Source: Helcococcus bovis (GTDB taxonomy: Bacteria > Bacillota > Clostridia > Tissierellales > Peptoniphilaceae). From it: 41,594 nucleotides of DNA. Position numbers and translations under genes: made by a program. Shown here piece after piece: positions 17,119 to 25,973 of this stretch. Each line of letters begins with the position of its first letter. Position 1 is the first letter of the stretch. The DNA lies in NCBI RefSeq assembly GCF_046035435.1, contig NZ_JBFNFH010000017.1; one strand, written 5' to 3'. Below the pieces are notes generated by a model. It did not search any database. It had not been told where the DNA came from and was given only the letters and a program-made list of their open reading frames with translations.

Positions 17119-18143
17119 TTATTTTCTAGTTAGATCTATAACCATTCTTCCTCTTATAGTACCTGCTTCCATTTCATCAAATATATCATTTATATCTTCC
17201 ATTGGTCTCATTTCACATTTAGGTACAACTAAACCTTCTGCTCCAAATTGGAAAGCTTCCTTCAAATCTTCCCTTGTTCCAACAAGAGAACCCACAACCT
17301 GAATACCATCTAAAACTAATCTTGGGATACTCAAGTCCATTGATTCTGAAGGTAACCCAACAGCTACTACTCTACCTCCAGATCTAACTGATGCTACTGC
17401 ATCATTAAATGCAGATTTAGCTACAGCCGTAACAACCGCTGCATGAACTCCCCCTAATTTTTCTTGACAATATTCACCTAGATTTTCTTTAATAGGGTTT
17501 ATGCATACATCTGCACCATATTTTTTAGCAAATTCTAATTGCCCATCATTAACATCTACTGCCACTACTTTTAAATTAAATACATTTTTAGCATATTGTA
17601 AAGCTAGATTTCCTAATCCACCAAGCCCAGATATTACTATCCACTGTCCAGCTTTAGCATTAGTTTCTTTAATAGCCTTATAAACTGTTACCCCTGCACA
17701 TGTAATTGATGATGCTTCAGCAGAGCCAAGTCCATCTGGAAACTTAACTGCGTAATCAGCTGTAACTAATACTTTTTCTGACATTCCACCATCAGCTGTA
17801 TATCCAGCATTCTTTACAGTTCTACATAATGTTTCTCTACCTGTTGTACAATATTCACAGTGTCCACAACCTTCAAAAAACATGCCACAGAAGCTCGATC
17901 GCCTATTTTTAATGATGTAACTCCTTCTCCACGTTCAATAACTCTACCAATACCTTCATGACCTAATATTCTACCTGTAACATCACCAAAATCAGCATTT
18001 TTTACGTGCAAATCTGTATGACATACCCCACAACATTCCATCTCTAAAAGAGCTTCTCCATAGCCAGGTTTAGGAACTGGTCTTTCTACTACTTCCGCCT
18101 TGTGGTCCTTAGTTGCCACAATCGCTCTCATTTTTTCGCACAT
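17119..18143 (-). pseudogene. Zinc-dependent alcohol dehydrogenase (AdhP-like), frameshifted
   Basis: The N-terminal frame (18143 to about 17881) encodes MRAIVATKDHKAEVVERPVP, the catalytic zinc ligands in CGVCHTDLH and GHEGIGRV, and GDRASVA. The second frame (from about 17880 to 17119) continues FFEGCGHCEYCTTGRETLC, which holds the four structural-zinc cysteines, and the NAD-binding GLGGLGNLALQYAK. Together they make about 341 residues, the family length. The break is one missing base at 17880-17881, where a Trp codon (TGG) before TTTTTT is reduced to TG. The family oxidises or reduces primary alcohols/aldehydes with NAD. The rest of the protein looks well conserved, so the lesion is recent or a sequencing error. 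Confidence 0.85.
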
Positions 18144-18354
18144 ACTACACTCCTTTGTATATATATTTGTTTTATTATACCAGACTGTATTACAACTAGA
18201 TTATATATCTTAGTCAAAAAAATGTCAATTTTTAATCGATTTATCCCAAATCAAAATAATTCTGTACTAATTGGTCTAAAAATACAAATAAATACTCTCC
18301 AATTACTTGAATTAAAGGTTTTATAGTATAGAATAAAAAGAAAAGGGGGTAAGT

Positions 18355-19116
18355 ATGTTTAACTATAAAGACAGAGTTGTAATGATTACCGTGGCATCTT
18401 CAGGACTAGGGGTTCAAATGGCTCATGGATTTGCCGAAGTTGGTGCTAATCTAGCTATTCTTGCTAGAAGAGAAGAAAGACTTAAAGAGGTAAAAGAAGA
18501 AATTGAAAGCAAATATGGTCTTGAAGTTTTTTACCATAAATCTAATGTAACTAATACTGAAGATATAGATAAAGCAGTAACTTCTATTATAAATCATTTT
18601 GGTAAGATAGATGTTCTTGTAAATAATGCAGGTTCATCAAAAGGCGGCCCTGTAAATGAATTATCCGATGAAGATTGGCAATTTACTATGGATATAGATC
18701 TTACTTCAGTATTCAATGTAACTAGAAGGGTATCACAAGAAATGATTAAAAAAGAACATGGTAGAATAATTAATATTGCTTCTATATATGGTTTACTTGG
18801 AACAAATCAAATGCAAACTGCTTATCACGCTACAAAAGCTGGTGTAGTAAACTTTTCAAGAGCAGCTAGTGCAGAGCTTGCTCCAAAAGGCATTACTGTA
18901 AATACAATTTGTCCAGGGTATTTTACAACAGAGTTGACAGAAGATACTCTTTCAAATAATGACTTCAAAACTTATATGAACTTAACTGTACCAATGCATA
19001 GACCTAGTAAACAAGGAGAACTTAATGCTGGCGCAATATTCTTAGGTTCTGTAGAAGCGTCATATGTAACAGGTATTGCTTTACCAATTGATTGAGGTTG
19101 GTCAAGTGCAAAATAA
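18355..19116 (+). pseudogene. SDR-family oxidoreductase with premature TGA and altered cofactor loop
   Basis: About 253 codons. It matches short-chain dehydrogenases of the gluconate 5-dehydrogenase/KduD/FabG type: NNAGSSKG, the catalytic Ser in IINIASIYG, YxxxK as YHATK, and the ending LPID-stop-GWSSAK. TGA at 19093-19095 occupies the first Gly of the usual DGGW end, 8 codons before the true stop. In addition the cofactor motif TGxxxGxG reads TVASSGLG, with the first Gly replaced by Val. A strong ribosome binding site (GGGGG) precedes the ATG. The neighbouring kdgT-like gene suggests a former ketogluconate pathway. Only seven residues would be lost by the stop, so residual function is possible. 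Confidence 0.75.
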
Positions 19117-19163
19117 AACTAGAGTTTTAAAAATTAAATAAATTATTGCTCTAAATTTCTATT

Positions 19164-19187
19164 TGGGTAGCATATTTATGCTACCCC
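19164..19187. terminator. Bidirectional hairpin between convergent genes
   Basis: GGGTAGCATA pairs with TATGCTACCC across a 2-base loop (19165-19186), between the SDR gene and the convergent kdgT-like gene. Confidence 0.65.
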
Positions 19188-19217
19188 AATATTATTAAAA
19201 TAATTATACTCAAATTT

Positions 19218-20139
19218 CTAAGCCTTTTTAACTAATCTTTTTGATAAATAAGGTGATATTATCGCCATAATAACTCCCCCTAATGATACTATAGCTGCTG
19301 CTTTAGTGCTGTATTTAAGCATCAACGGATTGTTTTTTGCCATAATAATAGGTATGCTTGCAGATATCCCTGCTATAGTTGACACACCAATAGAAGATAA
19401 TCCTTTTCCTTTAAGCAATTTTTTTTCTACAAAACCCATAGGAATAGTTGTAAAAATATAATATAACCCCGCCATTAATATACCTGACAAACCAGCTCTA
19501 ACCGCTTCAATTAAATTGAGTTTTGAACCAACAGCCCAACCTAATAAGAAGATAATAAAAGGCATTCCAGATGATAAAAACTTTCCTAAATCTGCATCTA
19601 AATTACCTATTATAACTCCTAATACAAGAGGAACAACCATAGATACTAATGGCATAAAATCAATATTTATAGGTTGTGTTAAACCAAATATAAGCATTGG
19701 TATAACTGGTGTAGCAAAAAGTGATACAAATGCAAATGATGAGTTATCTATATCGTCGCCACAATCATTCATTATAGCTAAGAATAGCGCAGGATTAATA
19801 GATGTTAATGTAACAATAAATGCTATCAAACTAATTCCAAAAAAAACATCTAATCCAAATATTTTATAGAACAACAAGCTTAATAAAACACATATTATCG
19901 TCCTAAATATCAATAAAACACCATAACGTTTTACTACAATAGTAATATTATTTAATTTTAATGAACTTCCAGAAATAAATATTGTTACTCCTAGTACAAA
20001 TTCTAGACTATTTCCACTAAGCAAAGCCTCTGTTACTCCTCCTATATGAAATAATGTAGGATAAACAGTATTTATAATAGCTGCAAATATCATTGGTACA
20101 AGTAAAGTTCCCCCCTAGAATTTTTTTCATGATTTTCAT
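19218..20139 (-). pseudogene. 2-keto-3-deoxygluconate permease-like protein (KdgT family), frameshifted at a G6 tract
   Basis: From the ATG at 20139 (GGGAGG 8 bases upstream) the frame begins MKIMKKI and then meets six G on the minus strand (20110-20115). With five G the reading continues GGTLLVPMIFAAIINTVYPT, the start typical of KdgT, and runs to 19218. The main body (about 290 residues) is hydrophobic with roughly ten membrane segments and has the family pieces VIIGNLDADLGKFL and VGSKLNLIEA. KdgT proteins are proton symporters for 2-keto-3-deoxygluconate. The residue before GG is Leu where Pro is usual. A G6 tract at codon 8-9 could be phase-variable, a plain mutation or a read error. Confidence 0.8.
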
Positions 20140-20181
20140 ATACTTAACCTCCCTTTACTATTTTATTTAATAATATAGATT

Positions 20182-21198
20182 TTAATATAAAATGCCTATT
20201 AGTACTATAGTTAGTCCTAAAACCGAAATCCAACTTATTCCTGCCAATATTACAGGTTTAAGTCCTGCTTTTTTTATATCATTAATATGCACCCCTAATC
20301 CTATTACTACAAGTGCCAAGGTCATCATATATGAACTAATTGTTTTTATATAATAACTTATTTTCGGAGATATATTTACAAACGTGGCTAATAAAACAGC
20401 TAATATAAATAATACAACGAATCCCGGAACTAAAGATATTATCTGTTTAACACCTTTATTATTCTCTTTATTCTTTGTTTTATTATTCGAACTTGTATTC
20501 CTTATTTTATATGCAATAACCCCTAAAGTAACAGGAACTATAAACAATGTTCTTACAAGTTTTACTACTGCACCAATTTTTAACGCTTCTTCTGACCACG
20601 ATGAAGATGTTGCAACTACAGAAGCTGTGTCATTTACAGCTGCTCCAGCCAATATCCCATACATTTGGTCATTGTAATTTAATAATTTACCAATGGAAGG
20701 TAAAACAAACAGAGCAACCACAGAATAAATGAACATAGTAGTTATTGAAACTGCAACTTTATCATCTTCAACTTCTAAAATTGGAGATGTAGCTACTATT
20801 GCTGAACCTCCACAAATTGATGTTCAAATTCCTAATAATAAAGCTAATTTATGATCTATCTTTAATATCTTATTTACGATAATAGCAACTAAGATTGAAA
20901 CTAAAATTTCTCCAGATAAAACAATTAAAACTTCTATTCCTACTTTGCTTACTACATTTAATGAAAGAGTAAATCCTAGTAAAACAATACCCCCTTTTAA
21001 CATATACCTAGTTGCAAAACTATTAATAGACTTATCCAAATGAATAAATATTGGAGTATGTCTAATGATAAATCCTATTAAAATTGCCGAAATCGCTGAC
21101 CCTAAAATCGGAACCCTTTTTCCAATCTGAATAGCTAAAAACATTGAAATTATTAAAAAAGTGATCGTTATAACTTTTTTAACCATATTTTTGTTCAT
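20182..21198 (-). pseudogene. YeiH-family (UPF0324) putative sulfate exporter, one nonsense codon
   Basis: 338 codons in one frame from ATG 21198 to 20182, matching the family length of about 340. TGA at 20826-20824 interrupts LLLGI-TSICGGSAIVA; relatives have Gly at this place (GTSICGGSA), so GGA to TGA is the simplest change. About ten membrane helices are apparent. The family includes proposed sulfate or sulfoacetate/taurine-derived anion exporters, but the substrate here is unknown. The downstream part could be re-initiated only at 20736, far inside the protein. It ends 43 bases before the kdgT-like start. Confidence 0.85.
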
Positions 21199-22593
21199 TT
21201 ATTCTCCCCTATTATTTAACTCATCATTAATTGCTCTTTTCACAAAATCAATCTGCCTATTTACCTCTTCTGGATTAGGTCCTCCTAAAACCTTTCTATT
21301 TCTTACACATGTTAAAAGATCTATTTTAGTATAAAGATCTTCCTCAAAAAATTCTGATTCCTTTTTATAATCCTCAAGTTTTAAATCTTCCAATCCAATA
21401 TTTTCTTTTATACATTTTCCAACTATCTTCGCACAAATATGATGAGCATCTCTAAAAGCTACTCCTTTTTCAACTAAGTAATCCGCAAGGTCAGTAGCAT
21501 TTATAAAACCCTTTTTAGCTTGTTTTTCTATATTTTCCTTGTTAATTTTAAGAGTTTTCAACATTCCTGTAATAATTTTTATACTTAATTTAATTATATC
21601 TATACTTTCAAAAAGACTTTGTTTGTCTTCTTGAAAATCTTTAGAATAGGCTAAAGCTAATCCCTTTACCATAATTAATGATTGATTTAAATTTCCTATT
21701 ATCTTACCACTTTTCCCTTTAATTAGTTCTGCCATATCAGGATTCTTTTTTTGCGGCATAATAGAAGACCCTGTAGAATATTCATCAGACAGATTTATAT
21801 ACGAAAAAGGTTGACTAGTCCATAAAATTATTTCCTCACACAATCTAGATAGATGAATAGCTATTAACGATAAATTTGAATGAAACTCAATCACAAAATC
21901 TCTATCGCTTACAGCATCTATTGAATTTTGCATTATAGAATCAAATCCTAATTTTTTTGCTGTATATATTCTATCTATAGGATGTGTAGTTGTGGCTAGA
22001 GCACCAGCCCCTAGAGGTGATTGATTTAATCTTTTTAAAAAATCTTTCATCCTTTCTAAATCTCTTAAACCCATAAACGCATAGGTCAAAATATGATGTC
22101 CAAATGTTACGGGTTGAGCTGGTTGTAAATGAGTTAATCCAGCCATAATTGTATCTAAATTAGATTGTGCTAAATTCGTAATTTCTTCTATATATTCTAC
22201 TAAAAAGCTTGTAATTTCTCTATATTCTTTTCTTAAAGTTAATCGGAAATCTGTAACTACCTGATCATTTCTACTTCTAGCTGTGTGCATTTTTTTTCCT
22301 ACGACGCCAATTCTTTCAACTAATTTAACCTCAATAAAAGTATGAATATCTTCGTAATTTGTGTCTATTTTTAAACTTCCTTCTTGAATATCTTTAGATA
22401 AAATTTTAAGCCCATCTACGATTTTTATAACTTCTCCATTATTTAATATATTACAATTACCTAACATTTCCACATGTGCTATAGATGCTTCAATATCTTC
22501 AAATACCATTCTCTTATCAACATTAATAGATTTGTTAAATATTTCTGCAATATCATCTAGCTTTCCAGTAAGCATTCCTGACCAAAGTTTCAT
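21199..22593 (-). CDS. argH: Argininosuccinate lyase
   Basis: 464 residues. It splits argininosuccinate into arginine and fumarate, the last step of arginine synthesis. The fumarase/aspartase superfamily signature GSSIMPQKKNPD holds the catalytic Ser; the LTHLQPAQPVTFGHH and HTARSRNDQVVTD segments are also present, including the substrate-binding His-Thr-Ala-Arg. The ATG overlaps the end of argG by 4 bases, so the two are translationally coupled. It abuts the broken YeiH-like gene. Confidence 0.97.
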   Translation of the reverse strand: MKLWSGMLTGKLDDIAEIFNKSINVDKRMVFEDIEASIAHVEMLGNCNILNNGEVIKIVDGLKILSKDIQEGSLKIDTNYEDIHTFIEVKLVERIGVVGKKMHTARSRNDQVVTDFRLTLRKEYREITSFLVEYIEEITNLAQSNLDTIMAGLTHLQPAQPVTFGHHILTYAFMGLRDLERMKDFLKRLNQSPLGAGALATTTHPIDRIYTAKKLGFDSIMQNSIDAVSDRDFVIEFHSNLSLIAIHLSRLCEEIILWTSQPFSYINLSDEYSTGSSIMPQKKNPDMAELIKGKSGKIIGNLNQSLIMVKGLALAYSKDFQEDKQSLFESIDIIKLSIKIITGMLKTLKINKENIEKQAKKGFINATDLADYLVEKGVAFRDAHHICAKIVGKCIKENIGLEDLKLEDYKKESEFFEEDLYTKIDLLTCVRNRKVLGGPNPEEVNRQIDFVKRAINDELNNRGE

Positions 22594-23816
22594 TGTTTGT
22601 CCCCTTGAGCATATACTTTTGTAGCAAGTCCATATAATTTAATAAATCCAGTAGCATCATATTGGTCATATACCTGATCAGCTTCAAAACTTGCCAAATC
22701 CTCCTTATATAAAGGATTTTTTGCTTCTATACCATATGGAATAATATTTCCCTTGTATAATTTAAGTTTAACTGTACCCGTTACATTTTCCTGACTAACC
22801 TCAATAAATGCATCCATTGATTCCATAATATTTGTAAAAACTTTTCCTCCATAATACAATTCAGCATAATCCAAAGCCATTTTTTGCTTATACTTTAGTG
22901 TATCTGGATATACTGTTGCTGATTCTAAAATTTCATGCCCTGCGTATAAAATACTTGCACCAGGATTTTCATATAAGCCTCTTGACTTCATACCAACCAT
23001 TCTACTTTCAATTATATCACAAACTCCTATCCCATTTCGCCCACCAATTTCATTTAATTTTGTAATCAAACTAACTGAATCTAATTTAATATCATTAATA
23101 GATACTGGATTTCCTTTTTCAAATCCTATTGATATTATTTCCGCTTCATCTTTACATTCTTCGAGAGGACACACCCATTTTAATATCTTTTTATAATCAG
23201 CTGATTTACTTATATCCTCAAGATCTAGACCTTCATGAGAAATATGCCAAATATTTTCATCTTCCGAATATTTTTCTTCATTTCCAACATTCACCTCTAT
23301 GCCACGAGCATTTGCATAGGCAATTTCATCACTTCTTCCCTTCATTTTCCAAAATCTCCAAGGTGCTATTACTTTTATTTCTGGTGCAAGAGCCATAATG
23401 GATACTTCAAAACGAATTTGGTCATTTCCTTTGCCAGTACATCCATGAACTATAATATCGCTATTTTCCTTTTTAGCTATTTCTACTAAGGATTTAGCTA
23501 TTATTGGACGAGCTAAAGCTGTCCCAAGATAATATTGGTTTTCGTATTTCGCTCCTGCCTTTAGAGCCTTAAATGCATAATTTCTTAAAAATTCCTCAGT
23601 AAGATCTAAATTATAAAACTTGTCTGCTCCAGATTTTAAGGCTTTCTCTTCTAACTTTTTAGAATCTTTTACTTGTCCTAAGTCAGCAGAAACACATATT
23701 ACTTTTTTTACTCCATGTTCTTTTAACCATGAAATCATAATTGATGTATCTAGACCTCCTGAATAAGCTAAAACGACTTTGTCAGCATTTTTTAAAATTT
23801 CATATTCTTTTTTCAT
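22590..23816 (-). CDS. argG: Argininosuccinate synthase
   Basis: 408 residues. It condenses citrulline and aspartate with ATP to argininosuccinate. The P-loop-like AYSGGLDTS motif is at about residues 17-25; GKGNDQIRFE and the YDQYDATGF end are typical. No genes for making citrulline from glutamate are nearby, so the pair may serve to recycle or import citrulline. The leader contains a T-box, so expression is predicted to rise when a tRNA is uncharged (probably tRNA-Arg, by pathway logic). Confidence 0.97.
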   Translation of the reverse strand: MKKEYEILKNADKVVLAYSGGLDTSIMISWLKEHGVKKVICVSADLGQVKDSKKLEEKALKSGADKFYNLDLTEEFLRNYAFKALKAGAKYENQYYLGTALARPIIAKSLVEIAKKENSDIIVHGCTGKGNDQIRFEVSIMALAPEIKVIAPWRFWKMKGRSDEIAYANARGIEVNVGNEEKYSEDENIWHISHEGLDLEDISKSADYKKILKWVCPLEECKDEAEIISIGFEKGNPVSINDIKLDSVSLITKLNEIGGRNGIGVCDIIESRMVGMKSRGLYENPGASILYAGHEILESATVYPDTLKYKQKMALDYAELYYGGKVFTNIMESMDAFIEVSQENVTGTVKLKLYKGNIIPYGIEAKNPLYKEDLASFEADQVYDQYDATGFIKLYGLATKVYAQGDKQ

Positions 23817-23890
23817 TTCCTTCTCCTTTTTTTATTATATTTATAATACTTAATTAAGAAATTCCATATTAATATAGAATTTTATTAAAT

Positions 23891-24131
23891 AAAAAAAGCC
23901 CCCACCCATAAAGGACGAAAGCTCGCGATACCACCTTTGTTTATTTATTCCTCACGAAATAAAGCTCTTTAAGTACAATCATACTCTAACTCTGTAACGG
24001 GAGTTACCGTATAAGTCTCCTTTTATCGACTTATATGCTCTGAGGCTCTCTTCAACTTACTTCAACTTATCCTCTCACACCAAATAGGACTCGCTTTAAG
24101 CATTCATAAATTTACTCTTCTCTTCAATGCA
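23891..24131 (-). promoter_or_regulatory. T-box leader (tRNA-sensing riboswitch) of argGH
   Basis: On the minus strand the conserved T-box AAAGGTGGTATCGCG lies at 23938-23924, followed by an 11-bp G-U-rich terminator stem (AGCTTTCGTCC with GGGTGGGGGCT) and a T7 run at 23897-23891. Upstream are Stem-I-like elements, including AGTCCTATTTGG, an 8-bp TATAAGTC/GACTTATA hairpin and a GTAAC/GTTAC hairpin. Uncharged tRNA should bind the T-box and favour antitermination. I could not assign the specifier codon with confidence; Arg is inferred from the genes. Confidence 0.88.
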
Positions 24132-24236
24132 TTTATTTTAATTGACAAAATTATTTTAATACCTTTTATTATAAAAGTCAAATTTCTTTTTACAATTTAT
24201 ATCATTAATTTTTAATAATTGCTTAAATAAAAAAAA

Positions 24237-24256
24237 ATATGATAACATTATCATAT
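24237..24256. promoter_or_regulatory. Palindrome upstream of cstA
   Basis: ATATGATAA-CA-TTATCATAT, a perfect 9-2-9 palindrome ending 20 bases before the cstA start. It could be an operator, but no regulator is identified. AGGAGG follows before the ATG. Confidence 0.5.
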
Positions 24257-24276
24257 AAAAATTATAGGAGGATTAT

Positions 24277-25772
24277 ATGATTTTATTCATATCTGGAATT
24301 ATATTATTAGCATTAGGAGGATACATATACGGTAAATACTGTGAAAAAGTATTCGGTCCTGATGATAGAGAAACGCCTGCAATTAAACAAGCAGATGGAA
24401 TTGACTATGTTGGTATGAAAAAATGGAGAAACCAATTGATTGAATTACTTAACATAGCAGGTACAAGACCTATTTTAGGTCCTATCCAAGGTATACTATT
24501 CGGTACTATTGCATTTATCACAATTCCTTTGGGTTGTATTTTAGCTGGTGCAATGCATGACTACTTTATAGGTATGATTTCTATGCGTAACAATGGGCTC
24601 AACTACCAAAGCTAGTTACTAAATATATCGGAAAAGGGACTAACGCTGTATACAACTTAGTTAACTGAGTATTACTATTGCTAGTAGGGGTTGTATTTAT
24701 ATATACACCTGGAGACCTTATTGTTAAAGATTTATTAGGCATGGATCCTAATTCCAATACAATATATATTATTTACGGTATAATTTTACTTTACTATATC
24801 GCATCAACAGTTTTTCCAATTGATAAAATAATTGGTAGAATTTACCCAATATTTGGAGCTTTATTATTAGTTTCAGCTCTTGGTATATTCTTTGGAGTTT
24901 TATTTACAGGTGGTGCAAATTTAAAAGCTATGACTGAAGGGAACTTTTTATCTAAACATCCATTAGGATCTAGATTTATTCCTGTATTCTTCATTACAGT
25001 ATCATGCGGTATCTTTTCTGGATTCCATGGTTAACAAGTAACTTTAATTTCTAGAACTGTTACTAACGAAAGAGAAGGTAGAGAAACTTTCTTCAATATG
25101 ATGTTAGTTGAAGGGGTTATAGCTATGGCTTGGGCTGCAGGTGCTATGGTTGTATACAACACAATAGCAAGTAAAGGAATCAATACTCCTGCTACATTAA
25201 TGGTTGGAGAAATTTCTAGAAAATTCATGGGTAATGTCGGCGGTATATTTGCAGTAATAAGTGTTATTATCCTGCCAATAACTTCTGGAGATACAGCTTT
25301 TAGAGCGTTAAGACTTATGGTTTCTGAACAATTTAATATCGATCAAAAAGTTGCTCCAAAAAGAATTCTTTTATCTATATTATTGTTTATACCTGCTGTA
25401 GCGATTTTATACTATGCTAAAACTGATGCAAATGGGTTTAATAAATTATGGAGATATTTCAGATTTTCTAACCAATTAACAGGTGTATTTGCACTTTTAG
25501 TAATATCAGTATACTTAAAAATTCACAAGAAAAATTTCCTAATAGGATTAATTCCTGGTTCATTTTATACATTTATAGTAACATCATACATTATGCACGC
25601 AGATTTAGGATTCAAATTAGATGAGAGATTAGGATTTAATGGTTATCAAGCAAGTTACGCTATCGGAGCTCTCGCAGTAATATTCTTTATATGGTTCGTT
25701 CAATTTATCGCTAAGAAAAATAGCAAATTAACAGAATTTGATGAAGATGTAACTAAGAGTATTAAGATTTAA
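24277..25772 (+). pseudogene. cstA: CstA-family carbon starvation / peptide (pyruvate) transporter, three lesions
   Basis: About 498 codons, normal for the clostridial form. The N-terminal part reads ETPAIKQADGIDYVGM and IAGTRPILGPIQGILFG, characteristic of CstA. Lesion 1: one base is missing near 24595-24598 (GGG where GGGG would give NNGAQLPKLVTKY). Lesion 2: TGA at 24666-24668 in NLVN-stop-VLLLLVG. Lesion 3: TAA at 25032-25034 in FHG-stop-QVTLISRT. The remaining frame to 25772 is well conserved and membrane-spanning. CstA proteins import peptides or pyruvate during carbon starvation. Three independent breaks make this a true pseudogene rather than a single read error. Confidence 0.92.
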
Positions 25773-25806
25773 CAAATTTAATAATATTTAAATATTCTAA
25801 ATTTCT

Positions 25807-25840
25807 GTTGGGATAACATAAATATGTTATCCCAACTTTT
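25807..25840 (+). terminator. Intrinsic terminator after cstA
   Basis: GTTGGGATAACAT pairs with ATGTTATCCCAAC (13 bp, 4-base loop), followed by TTTT. Confidence 0.88.
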
Positions 25841-25855
25841 AAGTTTAAAATAAAA

Positions 25856-25892
25856 ATAGTGAAGGGGAATTTTCATTCACCAACACTATTTA
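25856..25892 (-). repeat. Dispersed hairpin repeat, copy 1 (terminator of the Pht operon)
   Basis: AAATAGTG at one side pairs with CACTATTT at the other. On the minus strand it is followed by T-rich sequence, so it can terminate the zinc operon. It shares AATAGTGAAGG, AATTTT and CACTATTTATT in order with the element at 36327-36365. Confidence 0.7.
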
Positions 25893-25973
25893 TTTTAAAC
25901 CCATTTTTGTATTTAACGATTTTTAATATTGCTTTAATTCTATTTATAAAAAATATCTTAAATTTGTATACTA

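Noticed and set aside
18355..25772. Altered genetic code (UGA as Gly or Trp)
   Set aside because: TAA and TAG stops, single-base frameshifts and missense changes occur in the same genes, and TGA is used as a normal stop for phnE.
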